Assembly: GCA_964491265.1 (NCBI GenBank)
Contig: CAZBFP010000003.1
Location: 144,647-208,646, forward strand
DNA from: JBBAGC01 sp964491265
GTDB lineage: Bacteria > Spirochaetota > UBA4802 > UBA5550
Direction of reading: 5' to 3'
DNA: 64,000 nt
Within the stretch, counting starts at the first letter, position 1, and every line of letters starts with the position of its first letter. Shown piece after piece: positions 24,979-32,929 of the stretch. Made by a program: the position numbers and the translations under genes. The notes below the pieces were generated by a model, which saw only the letters and a list, made by a program, of their open reading frames with translations, did not search any database and was not told the origin of the DNA.

Positions 24979-26403
24979 ATGAATCTGGAAACTATCAAAT
25001 CATTTATATCTAATGGTGAAAGTCTTACCATAGAGTTCAAAGAATCAAAAAAACAGCTCAATAAAGATTTATATAAAACAGTATGCGCATTTTCAAATCG
25101 TGCAGGCGGACATATATTTTTAGGTATAAATGATGATGGTGCTATAGTTGGAGTAAACGAAAATGATATTGAGAGCATTAAAAAAGATTTTGTGACAACT
25201 ATAAATAATCCTCAAAAATTTAATCCACCACTGTATCTTAACATAGAAACTATAGAATTGGAAAACAAAAAGATTTTATATATCCATGTGCCGCAAAGTA
25301 AGTCGGTTCATAGCCTGAACGGCAAAATATTTGATAGAAACAACGATAGTGATATAAATATTACAGGGCAAAATGCAAATATTGCAAAGCTGTATCTCAT
25401 CAAGCAGGATACATACACAGAAGATAAAGTTTTTCCTTATGCAGCGATGGATGATTTTGATTTGGATCTTATAAAACGGATACGAATGGCAGCTTCAAAT
25501 AGACGAGTCGATACCCATCCATGGAAAGGTTTGAGTGATTTTGAGATTCTAAAAAGTTCAGGGCTTTATAAAATTGATAAAACTTCAAATAAAAAAGGCT
25601 TTACCCTTGGAGCTATTTTGCTTTTTGGTAAAGATGAAACTATTATAAACGCCTTGCCTCATCACAAAACTGACCTCATACTTCGCAAGGTAAATCTTGA
25701 TAGATATGATGATCGAGAGGTGGTTACAACCAACTTAATCGATAGTTACTATAAAATGATGGAGTTTGTTAAAAAACACCTGAACGATCCTTTTTATCTT
25801 GAGGGTGATATGCGAATAAGTCTGAGAGATACAATATTTCGTGAAGCAGTAGCGAACAACTTAATACATAGAGAGTATAGCAGTGCTTATGTGGCAAAGA
25901 TGATTATAGAAAATGGCAGAGTCGTTTTTGAAAATGCGAATATCCCGCATTTTTATGGAGAACTTAAACCATCAAACTTTACTCCATACCCGAAAAATCC
26001 GAACATTGCTAAAATATTCCGGGAAATAGGTTTTGCAGATGAACTGGGAAGTGGAGTCAAAAATCTTTATAAATATGCAAAAGCCTATGGCGGAAGCGAT
26101 CCTGTGATAGTAGAGGGGGAAGTATTTTTTATAGAAATACAAATTTCATCAGAAACTAAGCAGCAAAATATAAATGAGGGAATAAATGAGGGAATAAATG
26201 AGGGAATAAATGAGGGAATAAATGAGGGAATAAGCCCTCTTTATATTTATATCAAAAATAATCCAGGCAAAAGGGTTTCACAAATAGAAAAAAACTTGAA
26301 TGTTCCCGCAAAAACACTTGAGCGATGGATAAAACAACTTAAAGATGAAGGTAAAATAGTATATAAAGGTAGTAAAAAGACAGGAGGGTATTTTGCTCTC
26401 TAA
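24979..26403 (+). CDS. AlbA_2 / HATPase_c_4 regulator with winged helix
   Basis: This 474-residue protein is of the Schlafen-AlbA_2 type often called RecG-like transcriptional regulator. An N-terminal AlbA_2 domain (SLTIEFKESKKQ, FSNRAGGHIFLGINDDG) is followed by a GHKL-like domain at about 285-390 (FREAVANNLIHREY, GFADELGSGVKNLYKYA) and a C-terminal winged helix (KRVSQIEKNLNVPAKTLERW). Between the last two lies a tandem INEG repeat encoded by five 12-bp units. DNA or RNA binding and regulation of neighbouring genes are plausible; defence roles are known for some relatives. The protein appears intact. Confidence 0.85.
   Translation: MNLETIKSFISNGESLTIEFKESKKQLNKDLYKTVCAFSNRAGGHIFLGINDDGAIVGVNENDIESIKKDFVTTINNPQKFNPPLYLNIETIELENKKILYIHVPQSKSVHSLNGKIFDRNNDSDINITGQNANIAKLYLIKQDTYTEDKVFPYAAMDDFDLDLIKRIRMAASNRRVDTHPWKGLSDFEILKSSGLYKIDKTSNKKGFTLGAILLFGKDETIINALPHHKTDLILRKVNLDRYDDREVVTTNLIDSYYKMMEFVKKHLNDPFYLEGDMRISLRDTIFREAVANNLIHREYSSAYVAKMIIENGRVVFENANIPHFYGELKPSNFTPYPKNPNIAKIFREIGFADELGSGVKNLYKYAKAYGGSDPVIVEGEVFFIEIQISSETKQQNINEGINEGINEGINEGINEGISPLYIYIKNNPGKRVSQIEKNLNVPAKTLERWIKQLKDEGKIVYKGSKKTGGYFAL
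26170..26229 (+). repeat. 12-bp coding tandem repeat (INEG), five units
   Basis: Five perfect units ATAAATGAGGGA lie in frame in the linker between the ATPase-like and winged-helix domains. Related linkers in other copies have different 12-bp units. Confidence 0.95.
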
Positions 26404-26427
26404 ATTTAGCCCGGGAATTGGAATATT

Positions 26428-26787
26428 TTGATAAATAAAATATTTAATGTCTGCAAAAAAAATGGTTTTAAAGAGCCTTTATTGGAAGAAATTGCCGGTG
26501 GGGTAAGTATTACTTTTTTCAATAAAAGTAAAACTACCAGTAAAACTACCAGTAAAACTACCAGTAAAACTACCAGTAAAACTACCAGTAAAACCGCTGC
26601 TGGACAGGCAGATAAAATTGTTGAAATAATCGATAAAAATCCTGTTGTTACAGCCCGTGAGATTGCGGGGATGCTTGGTTTGTCCGAGCATGGTGTGCGT
26701 TATCATTTAAAAAAACTTAAAAAGGCAAATGTTTTACAATATACAGGTTCATCAAAAAAAGGGCATTGGGAAGTGGTTAAGGATTAG
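26428..26787 (+). pseudogene. C-terminal fragment of an AlbA_2-type regulator with TTSK repeats
   Basis: The 119-residue frame (TTG start at 26428) begins inside the family's ATPase-like domain end (FNVCKKNGFKEPLLEEIAGG), has a linker of SKTT repeats (12-bp unit AGTAAAACTACC, five perfect copies at 26527-26586), and a complete winged helix (VTAREIAGMLGLSEHGVRYH) ending GHWEVVKD. The AlbA_2 and most of the ATPase-like part are missing. It could make a stand-alone DNA-binding protein but is more likely debris. Confidence 0.75.
26527..26586 (+). repeat. 12-bp coding tandem repeat (SKTT), five units
   Basis: Five perfect units AGTAAAACTACC, then a sixth diverging unit, in frame between the ATPase-like remnant and the winged helix. 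Confidence 0.95.
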
Positions 26788-26800
26788 GGATTAGGGATTA

Positions 26801-27159
26801 GGGCTTACGCGGAGGCGCACTTCGGCTTCGCTTGCTTCGGCTTCGCTTGCTTCGGCTTCGCTCAGCACGAGCAGTACGAGCAGTACGAGCAGCACGAGCA
26901 CCACGAGCAGCACGAGCAGCACGAGCAGCACGAGAATCCGGGGAGAGTTTTTTTGGATATTGATTTAATTACAGGGAAAATTATTGATTCTGCTTTTGGC
27001 ATTCACTAAGGCCCTGGGCCGGGTCTGCTTGAGTCTGTTTATGAGGTCGGGATGGTAATTAATTCTGGTGACTCTTTGTTTAATAAACGGATAGTGAATA
27101 ATTATAAACCTTCTGCACCTGCAAAGTTATATCTCTATGTCCGCCTGGTTAATACTTGA
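26801..27159 (+). mobile_element. Nuclease cassette copy b: left inverted repeat, 9-bp array, internally deleted GxxExxY gene
   Basis: The left repeat CTTACGCGGAGGCG (26804-26817) is followed by TTCGGCTTCGCTTGC repeats, an array of 9-bp units of type AGCAGYACG (about 26863-26934), then a gene remnant from TTG 26953 to TGA 27159. The remnant has an in-frame TAA at 27007 and jumps from the GxxExxY motif (LLESVYEV) directly to VINSGDSLF, losing the catalytic core. The right inverted repeat has diverged here. An MNT relic follows at once. Confidence 0.75.
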
Positions 27160-27212
27160 CCGGATAGCTTAAAAGTATTAATTTACTGTCCAAGAGCAGC
27201 CTGAAGTCAAGT

Positions 27213-27319
27213 ATGCGTATTACAGAATATGAGAGAAAAAAATTAAAGCTGTTATAGAAAAGATTTTCGGGACAAAAGCGGAAGTATTTTACACTGAAAA
27301 TGATATATCTAAACTATAA
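27213..27319 (+). pseudogene. Relic of a minimal nucleotidyltransferase gene, copy 2
   Basis: ATG 27213 gives MRITEYERKK, then the frame fails at an A7 run; the -1 frame reads IKAVIEKIFGTKAEVFYTEN and stops at 27319. The upstream 60 bases match those before the relic at 22751. Both copies share the same A7 break. The catalytic part is missing. Confidence 0.6.
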
Positions 27320-27340
27320 TGATGAATTAAGGGGGCTTTT

Positions 27341-27559
27341 ATGAAATATACTGTGGTTATAACTTATGATGAAGAATACGAGGGATATGTTGTAGATGTA
27401 CCTGAACTATTCGGCTGCATGAGCCAGGGTAAAACAATTGATGAGGCTTTAAAAAACGTTAAAGATGCAATTAAAGGTTGGCTCCTTGTTGAAGAAAAAA
27501 GAGGTTTTGTAAATGTATCTGAGCCAAGGGAGGTGTTTCTCGGTGAGGTAATTGTCTGA
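27341..27559 (+). CDS. hicB: HicB-family antitoxin
   Basis: The 72-residue protein is a short HicB fold (MKYTVVITYDEEYEGYVVDV, PELFGCMSQGKTIDEALKNV, DAIKGWLL), which neutralises HicA and usually represses the operon. This short type lacks a separate C-terminal DNA-binding domain. Its TGA overlaps the ATG of hicA by one base. GGGGGC before the ATG serves as ribosome-binding site. The order antitoxin then toxin is the less common one for HicBA. Confidence 0.9.
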   Translation: MKYTVVITYDEEYEGYVVDVPELFGCMSQGKTIDEALKNVKDAIKGWLLVEEKRGFVNVSEPREVFLGEVIV

Positions 27560-27777
27560 TGGGTTTTCTTGGTAATATTTCCGGGAAAAAGGCTGCGAAA
27601 GTTTTTGCAAAGACAGGTTATTCCATGGAACATCAGACAGGGAGCCACATGATTCTTGCGCATCAATGGCGGCCTACACTTTCTATCCCGGCACATAAAG
27701 AGCTCGCACCGGGACTTCTGCGTGGACTTATCAGGAAAAGCGGACTTACGGTAGAAGAATTCTTAAATTTGATGTAA
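27559..27777 (+). CDS. hicA: HicA-family mRNA interferase toxin
   Basis: The 72-residue protein has the HicA double-stranded RNA-binding fold with the catalytic His in QTGSHMIL and the end IRKSGLTVEEFLNLM. It would cleave mRNA until bound by HicB. The pair looks intact and is probably functional. Confidence 0.9.
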   Translation: MGFLGNISGKKAAKVFAKTGYSMEHQTGSHMILAHQWRPTLSIPAHKELAPGLLRGLIRKSGLTVEEFLNLM

Positions 27778-27832
27778 TGGTTATTGTTATTGTTTACAAA
27801 AACAGCAAGGCAAGTAAGTACTGGATAGAGTC

Positions 27833-28030
27833 ATGAAAGTTTTTTATGATCCCGAAGTCGATATTGTAAGAATTATTTTTAGCAATGTTCCTATAGTCGA
27901 GAGCGATGAAGATAAACCGGGTGTTATTATTGATTATGATGCAGATGGCAATATTGTGGGTATGGAAATCCTTGACGCGTCTAAAAAAATGGAAAAACCG
28001 GGTTCCATTGAATTTGAAATAGCCGTGTGA
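27833..28030 (+). CDS. DUF2283 family protein
   Basis: The 65-residue protein matches the DUF2283 pattern: MKVFYDPEVDIVRIIF, then GVIIDYDADGNIVGMEILDAS. These small proteins often sit beside toxin-antitoxin genes and are thought to be antitoxin-like, though their role is unproven. No DUF4258 partner is visible; an AlbA_2 fragment abuts its stop. Confidence 0.85.
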   Translation: MKVFYDPEVDIVRIIFSNVPIVESDEDKPGVIIDYDADGNIVGMEILDASKKMEKPGSIEFEIAV

Positions 28031-28328
28031 TAAAAAGAGAATTACAGAAGCATGCGAGATGAACGGCAACAGGGTTGAGTTTTCTTTTTCCGATGCTTTT
28101 ACGATTGAAATTTTTTCGAATGATACTGGCGATAATGTCACCGATAGACAAAATCAGATTCTGGTTTTGATAAAAGAAAACAGGAATATATCAACTCGCG
28201 AGATAGCTGAGTATCTCAATGTATCAAGAAGAACTGTATTAAGAGATATAGAAGAGATGAAAAATAGTAATAAGATAAATAGAATAGGAAAAGAAAAAGG
28301 CGGCCATTGGGAAGTAATTAAGGGTTAA
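28022..28328 (+). pseudogene. C-terminal fragment of an AlbA_2-type regulator
   Basis: The open frame reads KKRITEACEMNGNRVEFSFS and then a winged helix (ISTREIAEYLNVSRRTVLRD) ending GGHWEVIKG, closely parallel to the C-terminus of the intact paralogue at 28621. The first ATG in frame is 28059. AlbA_2 and ATPase-like parts are missing. It begins exactly where the DUF2283 gene ends, so this is a recombination junction. Confidence 0.75.
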
Positions 28329-28358
28329 AGATTAAGGGTTAAGAATTAAGGATCAGGG

Positions 28359-28611
28359 CTCACGCGGAGGCGCGGAGGCGCAGAGAGAAGCAGGGGAGAG
28401 TTTTTTGGATATTGATTTAATTACAGGGAAAATTATTGATTCTGCTTTTAGCATTTATAAAGGCCCTGGGCCAGGTCTGCTTGAGTCTGTTTATGAAGTC
28501 GGGTTGCTTATTAATTCTGGTGATTCTCTGTTTAAGAATGGAGTAAAACGGATAGTGAATAATTATAAGCCCTCTGCGTCTCCGCGTCTCCGCGTGAACA
28601 TGTGTGATTGA
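28359..28611 (+). mobile_element. Nuclease cassette copy c: both inverted repeats, internally deleted GxxExxY gene, no 9-bp array
   Basis: The left repeat CTCACGCGGAGGCGCGGAGG starts at 28359; the 9-bp array is absent. TTG 28405 opens a 68-codon frame preceded by AGGGGAG. It keeps the first 31 residues including LLESVYEV and the last 38 (GLLINSGDSLF to SPRLRVNMCD) but lacks the 71-residue nuclease core. The right repeat, CGTCTCCGCGTCTCCGCGTG, lies at 28577-28596 within the last codons. Confidence 0.8.
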
Positions 28612-28620
28612 GGTATTTTT

Positions 28621-29955
28621 TTGAAGCAAAGTGATTTACAATTTATTCTGGAATCGGGCGAGGGGCAGTTTGTCGAGTTTAAGGAATCACCGGATAAAAG
28701 TTTATCAAAGGAAATTACTGCTTTTGCAAATGCCTCCGGTGGTTCTATTTATATTGGAATTTCTGACAACGGTGAGATTAAGGGTATATCAATAACAAAT
28801 AAACTAAAGTCAGAGATTCAGGATATTGCCAGAAACTGTGATCCTCCAGTAATTATATCTATTGAGGAGATGGACAATATACTGGCTATTACTGTAAAAG
28901 AAGGAGCAAATAAGCCATATTCATGCTCGTCCGGTTTTTATATGAGAATGGGAGCTAATTCTCAAAAGATGAACCGCGATGAAATACTTGCCCTTGCAGT
29001 AAAAAGCGGCAAAGTCAGATTTGATGAGCAGATTTGCGCCAATTTTGAATGGACTGATTTTGATGATGAAAAGTTGAAATATTTTCTTAAACTTGCAAAA
29101 ATATCATATAATCTTGAGAGGGATGAAGTTCTAACAAATCTCAGGGTATTAAATAATGACGGCTTTACAAACGCGGGTGTGCTGTTTTTTGCAAAAGAAC
29201 CGGGTAAATATATTATAAGTTCAAAGATCAGGTGTATTCATTTTAAGGATGACAAGAGGCTTGATATTCTGGATAAAAAGGTAATAGACCGGGGTATTAT
29301 TGGGAATATTGAATTTGCCCTGGAGTACCTGACCGAACGTGTTCCTGTTAAATATGAAATAAAAAAACTTGCCAGGGATGAATACCCTGAGTACCCGGTG
29401 AGTGCCTACAGAGAGGCTATTATTAATTCTATTATACACTTCGATTATTTTCTTGGAGATTCTGTAGCGATTGAGAAATTAAAAGACCGGATTATACTTG
29501 TGAATAAAGGGGAGTTGCTATTCCCTGAGGCGGATTTCGGCAAAAGGAGTGAGCCGCGAAACAGGCTGATGGCTGATCTGTTATCAAGAACAGATTATAT
29601 GGAAAAGGCAGGAACAGGTGTCAAGAGAATTAGAGAAGCCTGTAATAAAAACGGCAACAAGGTTGAATTCTTTTTTTCTGATGCTTTTAGAATTGAAATA
29701 TATTCAAATACCAGCGAGAAAAATGTCCCAGAAAATGTCCCAGGAAATGTCCCAGAAAATGTCCCAGAAAACAGGGAATTAAAGATTCTTGATATTGTTA
29801 AATTAAACAGCAAGGTGACTATTGGTGAGCTTGCAGATATATTAGAAGTTGACCCTAAAACAATAAAAAGGGATATAACTAAGCTAAAAAAAGAACAGTT
29901 ATTAAAACGGATTGGTCCTGACAAGGGCGGGCATTGGGAAGTGGTTAAGGATTAA
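28621..29955 (+). CDS. AlbA_2 / HATPase_c_4 regulator with NVPE linker repeats
   Basis: This intact 444-residue paralogue starts at TTG 28621 after TTGAGG. The AlbA_2 domain is clear (GEGQFVEFKESPDKSL, FANASGGSIYIGISDNGEIK), the GHKL-like part holds YREAIINSIIHFDY and DYMEKAGTGVKRIREAC, and the C-terminus is a winged helix (VTIGELADILEVDPKTIKRD) ending GGHWEVVKD. The linker at about 368-383 is a tandem NVPE repeat of four 12-bp units. Probable nucleic-acid-binding regulator; targets unknown. Confidence 0.85.
   Translation: MKQSDLQFILESGEGQFVEFKESPDKSLSKEITAFANASGGSIYIGISDNGEIKGISITNKLKSEIQDIARNCDPPVIISIEEMDNILAITVKEGANKPYSCSSGFYMRMGANSQKMNRDEILALAVKSGKVRFDEQICANFEWTDFDDEKLKYFLKLAKISYNLERDEVLTNLRVLNNDGFTNAGVLFFAKEPGKYIISSKIRCIHFKDDKRLDILDKKVIDRGIIGNIEFALEYLTERVPVKYEIKKLARDEYPEYPVSAYREAIINSIIHFDYFLGDSVAIEKLKDRIILVNKGELLFPEADFGKRSEPRNRLMADLLSRTDYMEKAGTGVKRIREACNKNGNKVEFFFSDAFRIEIYSNTSEKNVPENVPGNVPENVPENRELKILDIVKLNSKVTIGELADILEVDPKTIKRDITKLKKEQLLKRIGPDKGGHWEVVKD
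29722..29769 (+). repeat. 12-bp coding tandem repeat (NVPE), four units
   Basis: Four units of AATGTCCCAGAA, one with a single change, in frame in the linker before the winged helix. Confidence 0.95.
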
Positions 29956-29964
29956 GGATCAGGG

Positions 29965-30065
29965 CTCACGCGGAGGCGTACTTCGGCTTCGCTTGCTTCG
30001 GCTTCGCTCAGCACGAGCAGTACGAGCAGCACGAGCAGTACGAGCAGCACGAGCAGCACGAGCAG
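29965..30065 (+). mobile_element. Nuclease cassette copy d: left inverted repeat and 9-bp array only
   Basis: CTCACGCGGAGGCG (29965-29978), the TTCGGCTTCGCTTGC block, and six or so 9-bp AGCAGYACG units to 30065. No nuclease sequence and no right repeat follow; the next bases belong to another repeat (CAGGATT type). The 29956-30296 gap has no gene. Confidence 0.8.
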
Positions 30066-30088
30066 AGTTTACAGAGTTGCGGTTAAGC

Positions 30089-30172
30089 TGTCTGAATCAG
30101 GATTCTCAGGATTTAAGGATTAGCAGGATGTGTAGTTTTTGTGTGGAATATGTAATTATCCTGGAGAGCCGC
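30089..30172 (+). repeat. Partial CAGGATT-type interspersed repeat
   Basis: CTGAATCAGGATTCTCAGG through GGATTAGCAGGAT and TTTTTGTGTGGAATA matches the left arm and spacer of the fuller element at 31132-31258, but the right arm is missing. Confidence 0.75.
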
Positions 30173-30296
30173 TAGCCGCTGACTGTAGTTGTATAGTTTT
30201 CAGTGTATGTTGCAGGGTTAAAATTTATTGACAATTAGATATTATGCCTTTCTTTATTAATTGCAATAAGGTAGGCGTTAAGGTTCAGGAGGCACT

Positions 30297-30533
30297 ATGG
30301 TTAAAATAGAATTATCAAAAGCGAAAGAAGAATTATCCACTCTTATCAGTCTGGTTAGTAAAGGCGAAAGGGTTATTATAATAAAAAACAATAAGCCTGT
30401 TGCTGATCTTGTAAAGCATGAAATGAAAAATGAAAGAAAGCTTGGTCTTTTAAGGGGCAGGTTGTCTATACCTGAGAATTTCAATGATGAGGATGAAGAA
30501 ATCAATTCGATGTTTTACGGTAAACAATCGTGA
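30297..30533 (+). CDS. Phd/prevent-host-death-type antitoxin
   Basis: The 78-residue protein has the Phd/YefM start KIELSKAKEELSTLISLVSK followed by GERVIIIKNNKPVADLV, then the toxin-binding tail RKLGLLRGRLSIPENF. TCAGGAGGCA precedes the ATG. Its stop overlaps the start of the PIN toxin gene by 4 bases. Phd-type antitoxins also repress their own operon. Confidence 0.9.
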   Translation: MVKIELSKAKEELSTLISLVSKGERVIIIKNNKPVADLVKHEMKNERKLGLLRGRLSIPENFNDEDEEINSMFYGKQS

Positions 30534-30901
30534 AAATAATTATAGATACTCATATTTTTTTGTGGGTGTTGACTGAGCCTGAGAAGCTTAAACAGGAATA
30601 CCTGGGACATATTTTAGATATTTCCAACGAAATATTTGTCAGTTCTATTGCCATTGCTGAAATTGCCATTAAAAATTCGATAGGAAAGCTGGATTTTGAT
30701 TTTGATATAGGTGATGCTGTTCAAATGAGCGGATTTGAACCTCTGGATTTTAATGTAGAAGACGCAATTGAGCTTATGAGGCTGCCCTTTCACCACAAAG
30801 ATCCATTCGATAGGATGATGATATCTCAAAGTATAACACGCAATTATTATATAATTTCTGATGATTATAAATTTAAATCCTATCCATGTAAATTATTATA
30901 A
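30530..30901 (+). CDS. PIN-domain toxin (VapC type)
   Basis: The 123-residue ribonuclease has the PIN acidic residues: Asp in IIIDTHIFLWVL, Glu in SSIAIAEIAIKNSIG, and Asp in HHKDPFDRMMISQS. This is the PIN subgroup usually paired with Phd antitoxins, as here. The protein is close to full length; its last codons (YKFKSYPCKLL) run into a headless YgiT fragment. Confidence 0.9.
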   Translation: MKIIIDTHIFLWVLTEPEKLKQEYLGHILDISNEIFVSSIAIAEIAIKNSIGKLDFDFDIGDAVQMSGFEPLDFNVEDAIELMRLPFHHKDPFDRMMISQSITRNYYIISDDYKFKSYPCKLL

Positions 30902-30903
30902 CG

Positions 30904-31121
30904 TCTGCGGCGGCAGTAAGATCGAAGGAACTACAACTTTTTTTGCAGACTTAGGCAGCGGTGTTGTTGTTATCAGACATGTTCCTGCTCTTATTTGTGA
31001 TCAATGCGGAGCTGACTGGATCGAAGACAGTATTGCGGAAACTATTGAAAAAATTGTAGAAGATGTGCGTGAAAAAGGCTCAGTTATTGAAATGAAGGAG
31101 TTCTCTAAAATAGCAAGTTGA
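30904..31121 (+). pseudogene. YgiT-type zinc-finger protein lacking its first codons
   Basis: The sequence NVCGGSKIEGTTTFFADLGS and ICDQCGADWIEDSIAETIEK matches YgiT-type zinc-finger antitoxins, with the second CxxC intact. The first Cys of the first CxxC (normally in an MKCNVCGG-like start) has been replaced by the end of the PIN gene, so the native start codon is lost. An ATG at 30861 is in frame inside the PIN gene and could start a variant protein. No DUF4258 partner is visible. Confidence 0.7.
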
Positions 31122-31131
31122 TAGAAATAAT

Positions 31132-31258
31132 CTGGCTGAAACAGGATTTACAGGATTTATGGATTAGCAGGATTGATTGTTTTTTGTGTGGAGTAAGTAT
31201 TTGTCCCGCAGAGCCTTAATCCTGAAAATCTTCTAATCCTGTAAATCCTGATTCAGAC
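31132..31258. repeat. CAGGATT-type inverted-repeat element
   Basis: The left arm (CTGAAACAGGATTTACAGG, GGATTAGCAGGATT) and the right arm (AATCCTGAAAATCTTCTAAT, CCTGTAAATCCTGATTCAG) are imperfect reverse complements around a spacer of about 45 bases. This element type is widespread between genes in environmental bacterial genomes. It ends at the boundary of duplicated module A. Confidence 0.8.
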
Positions 31259-31287
31259 AAATTAAGCTCCAATAATCAGCTTTTAAC

Positions 31288-31331
31288 TTGACATAAAAAC
31301 TCCACTATTATAATTGTTCACAACATGAACA
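31288..31331 (+). promoter_or_regulatory. Promoter and likely operator of EPS regulator copy A
   Basis: TTGACA (31288-31293) and TATAAT (31309-31314) are 15 bases apart. TGTTCA-N5-TGAACA (31315-31331) directly follows and overlaps the ATG at 31325, so the downstream MarR-type protein probably represses itself here. The same arrangement recurs at 40563-40606. Confidence 0.75.
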
Positions 31332-31669
31332 GAAATAAAGAAAATATATCCCTTGAGGATACCTACGCCATTTTTAAAGAGATTGAACGCTCTGGTGAGC
31401 TGTCCCAGCGCGATTTCGCGGGTAAGCTTGGCTACAGTCTTGGGAAAGTAAACTTTTTAATTAAAGCCCTTACTGAAAAGGGGCTTGTTAAAATGGAAAA
31501 TTTTGCTAAAAGCAATAATAAAATGGGTTATAGATACGTTCTTACCCCCAGAGGGATAAGTGAAAAATATCAGATAACCGCTGATTTTTTAAAGCGGAAA
31601 GAGGCAGAGTTTATAAAGATGCAGGTTGAGATTGAGGAGCTGAGGAGGGCACTTGGGCAGGCTCAGTGA
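31325..31669 (+). CDS. MarR-family EPS-associated transcriptional regulator, copy A
   Basis: The 114-residue protein has a winged helix (SQRDFAGKLGYSLGKVNFLI, GYRYVLTPRGISEK) and a coiled-coil tail (FLKRKEAEFIKMQVEIEELR), as in MarR-type regulators found at the head of exopolysaccharide loci. It differs from copy B at 40600 only in the tail. It opens duplicated module A and probably controls the glycan genes that follow. Confidence 0.9.
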   Translation: MNRNKENISLEDTYAIFKEIERSGELSQRDFAGKLGYSLGKVNFLIKALTEKGLVKMENFAKSNNKMGYRYVLTPRGISEKYQITADFLKRKEAEFIKMQVEIEELRRALGQAQ

Positions 31670-31751
31670 CCAGTTGCCGGTTATGAGGGATTCGGGGTTA
31701 AAGATTAAGGATTGGCCACAGAGGAGCAGAGTTCACAGAGGGGTTTTTTGG

Positions 31752-32049
31752 TCTCACGCGGAGGCGCGGAGGCGTACTTCGGCTTCGCTTGCTTCGGCTT
31801 CGCTCAGCACAAGCAGCACGGGCAGCACGGGCAGCACGGGCAGCACGGGCAGCACGAGTAGAGAGAAGCTGGGGGGTGTTTTTTTGGATATTGATTTAAT
31901 TACAGGGAAAATTATTGATTCTGCTTTCAGCATTCACAAAGGCCTTGGGCCGGGTCTGCTTGAGTCTGTTTAAGAATGGAGTAAAACGAATAGTGAATAA
32001 TTATAAACCCTCTGCGTCTCCGCGGCTCTGCGTGAACATGTGTGATTGA
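31752..32049 (+). mobile_element. Nuclease cassette copy e: both inverted repeats, array, internally deleted gene
   Basis: The left repeat CTCACGCGGAGGCGCGGAGG (31753-31772), TTCGGCTTCGCTTGC block and an array with the variant 9-bp unit GGCAGCACG lead to TTG 31884. The gene runs to LLESV and then stops, because a deletion between two TGTTTA strings joined the GxxExxY region out of frame to the last 33 codons (KNGVKRIVNNYKP onward). The right repeat lies at about 32012-32036. The nuclease core is gone. Confidence 0.8.
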
Positions 32050-32181
32050 GGCACGGAGAAGAGTAGAGGAAAGCGGGGAGTTTCGGCTCATACTGGATGA
32101 GTTTGAAATTTTGCGGTCGCAATCTGCGGCCTTAAATTTATCTAAAAGAAGAAACACGCCATTTGTTTTTTAAGGATCAGG

Positions 32182-32209
32182 GCTCACGCGGAGTCGCGGA
32201 GACGCGGAG
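32182..32209 (+). repeat. Left-type inverted repeat, solitary copy before the ORF6N gene
   Basis: CTCACGCGGAGTCGCGGAGA resembles the left end of the cassettes but no array or nuclease follows. The sequence between 32050 and 32181 matches 41654-41780 of module B and has no gene. Confidence 0.75.
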
Positions 32210-32270
32210 AAGAGTAGAGAATAAAAAAATAGTAATTATGGCTGAGCGCGAAATGTGATGAGAGAGTTTT

Positions 32271-32780
32271 ATGGATAATGCTAAGGATATTGCTGAATTA
32301 GTTCAAACAAAAATATTTTCTATTCGTGGTATAAAGGTAATGCTGGATAGTGATATAGCTGAATTGTATGGTGTGGAAACCAAGCGTATTAATGAGGCTG
32401 TAAAAAATAATACTGATAAGTTTCCGGATGATTTTTTATTTGAGCTTACCAGTGAAGAATTTAATAACTTGAAGTCGAAATTTTCGACCTCAAGTTGGGG
32501 CGGTAGAAGGCATATCCCTAAGGCTTTTACTGAACAGGGAGTTTATATGCTTGCCACAATATTAAAAAGCCCTGCTGCAACAAAGGTTACAGTTGCTATA
32601 ATGAGGGCTTTTGTTATATTGAGACAGTTTTCATTAACATACGGGGATATCGCAGAAAAAATAATAAATATTGATCACAGGTTGTCAGAGCATGATGAAT
32701 TGATTGATAAAATAATTTCTGCTATTAATGATCTGATAAAAGTAACGAAAGATAATGAAACAAAAAGAATCGGGTTTTAA
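32271..32780 (+). CDS. ORF6N domain protein
   Basis: The 169-residue protein has the ORF6N DNA-binding domain: YGVETKRINEAVKNNTDKFP, DDFLFELTSEEF, AFTEQGVYMLATILKSPAAT. The domain is best known from phage antirepressors but is also common as a chromosomal accessory gene. It interrupts module A between cassette e and the metK remnant, where module B has no counterpart. No other phage genes are near. Confidence 0.88.
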   Translation: MDNAKDIAELVQTKIFSIRGIKVMLDSDIAELYGVETKRINEAVKNNTDKFPDDFLFELTSEEFNNLKSKFSTSSWGGRRHIPKAFTEQGVYMLATILKSPAATKVTVAIMRAFVILRQFSLTYGDIAEKIINIDHRLSEHDELIDKIISAINDLIKVTKDNETKRIGF

Positions 32781-32825
32781 AAAGAAAGGTGTAAACCATT
32801 CGAACCATTAACGCGGGTGGTTTTA

Positions 32826-32905
32826 ACAGTTGAAAGTTAAAGGTCAAAAGTTGAAAGTTACTATCACAAACTTTCACCTTTCATCTTTCATCTTTCACCT
32901 TTTTT
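32826..32905. repeat. AAAGTTGAAAG / CTTTCACCTTT inverted repeat
   Basis: GTTGAAAGTTAAAGGTC and AAAAGTTGAAAGTT face AACTTTCACC and repeated TTTCATC units around a short spacer. It is a simple imperfect hairpin element in the 149-base gap before the metK remnant, with no gene. Confidence 0.65.
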
Positions 32906-32929
32906 TAAAACAAAACTTGAGGTAATATA

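Noticed and set aside
26770..26805. Telomere-like TTAGGG repeats
   Set aside because: The GGATTAGGG strings are short and imperfect and internal to the chromosome, part of the cassette flank.
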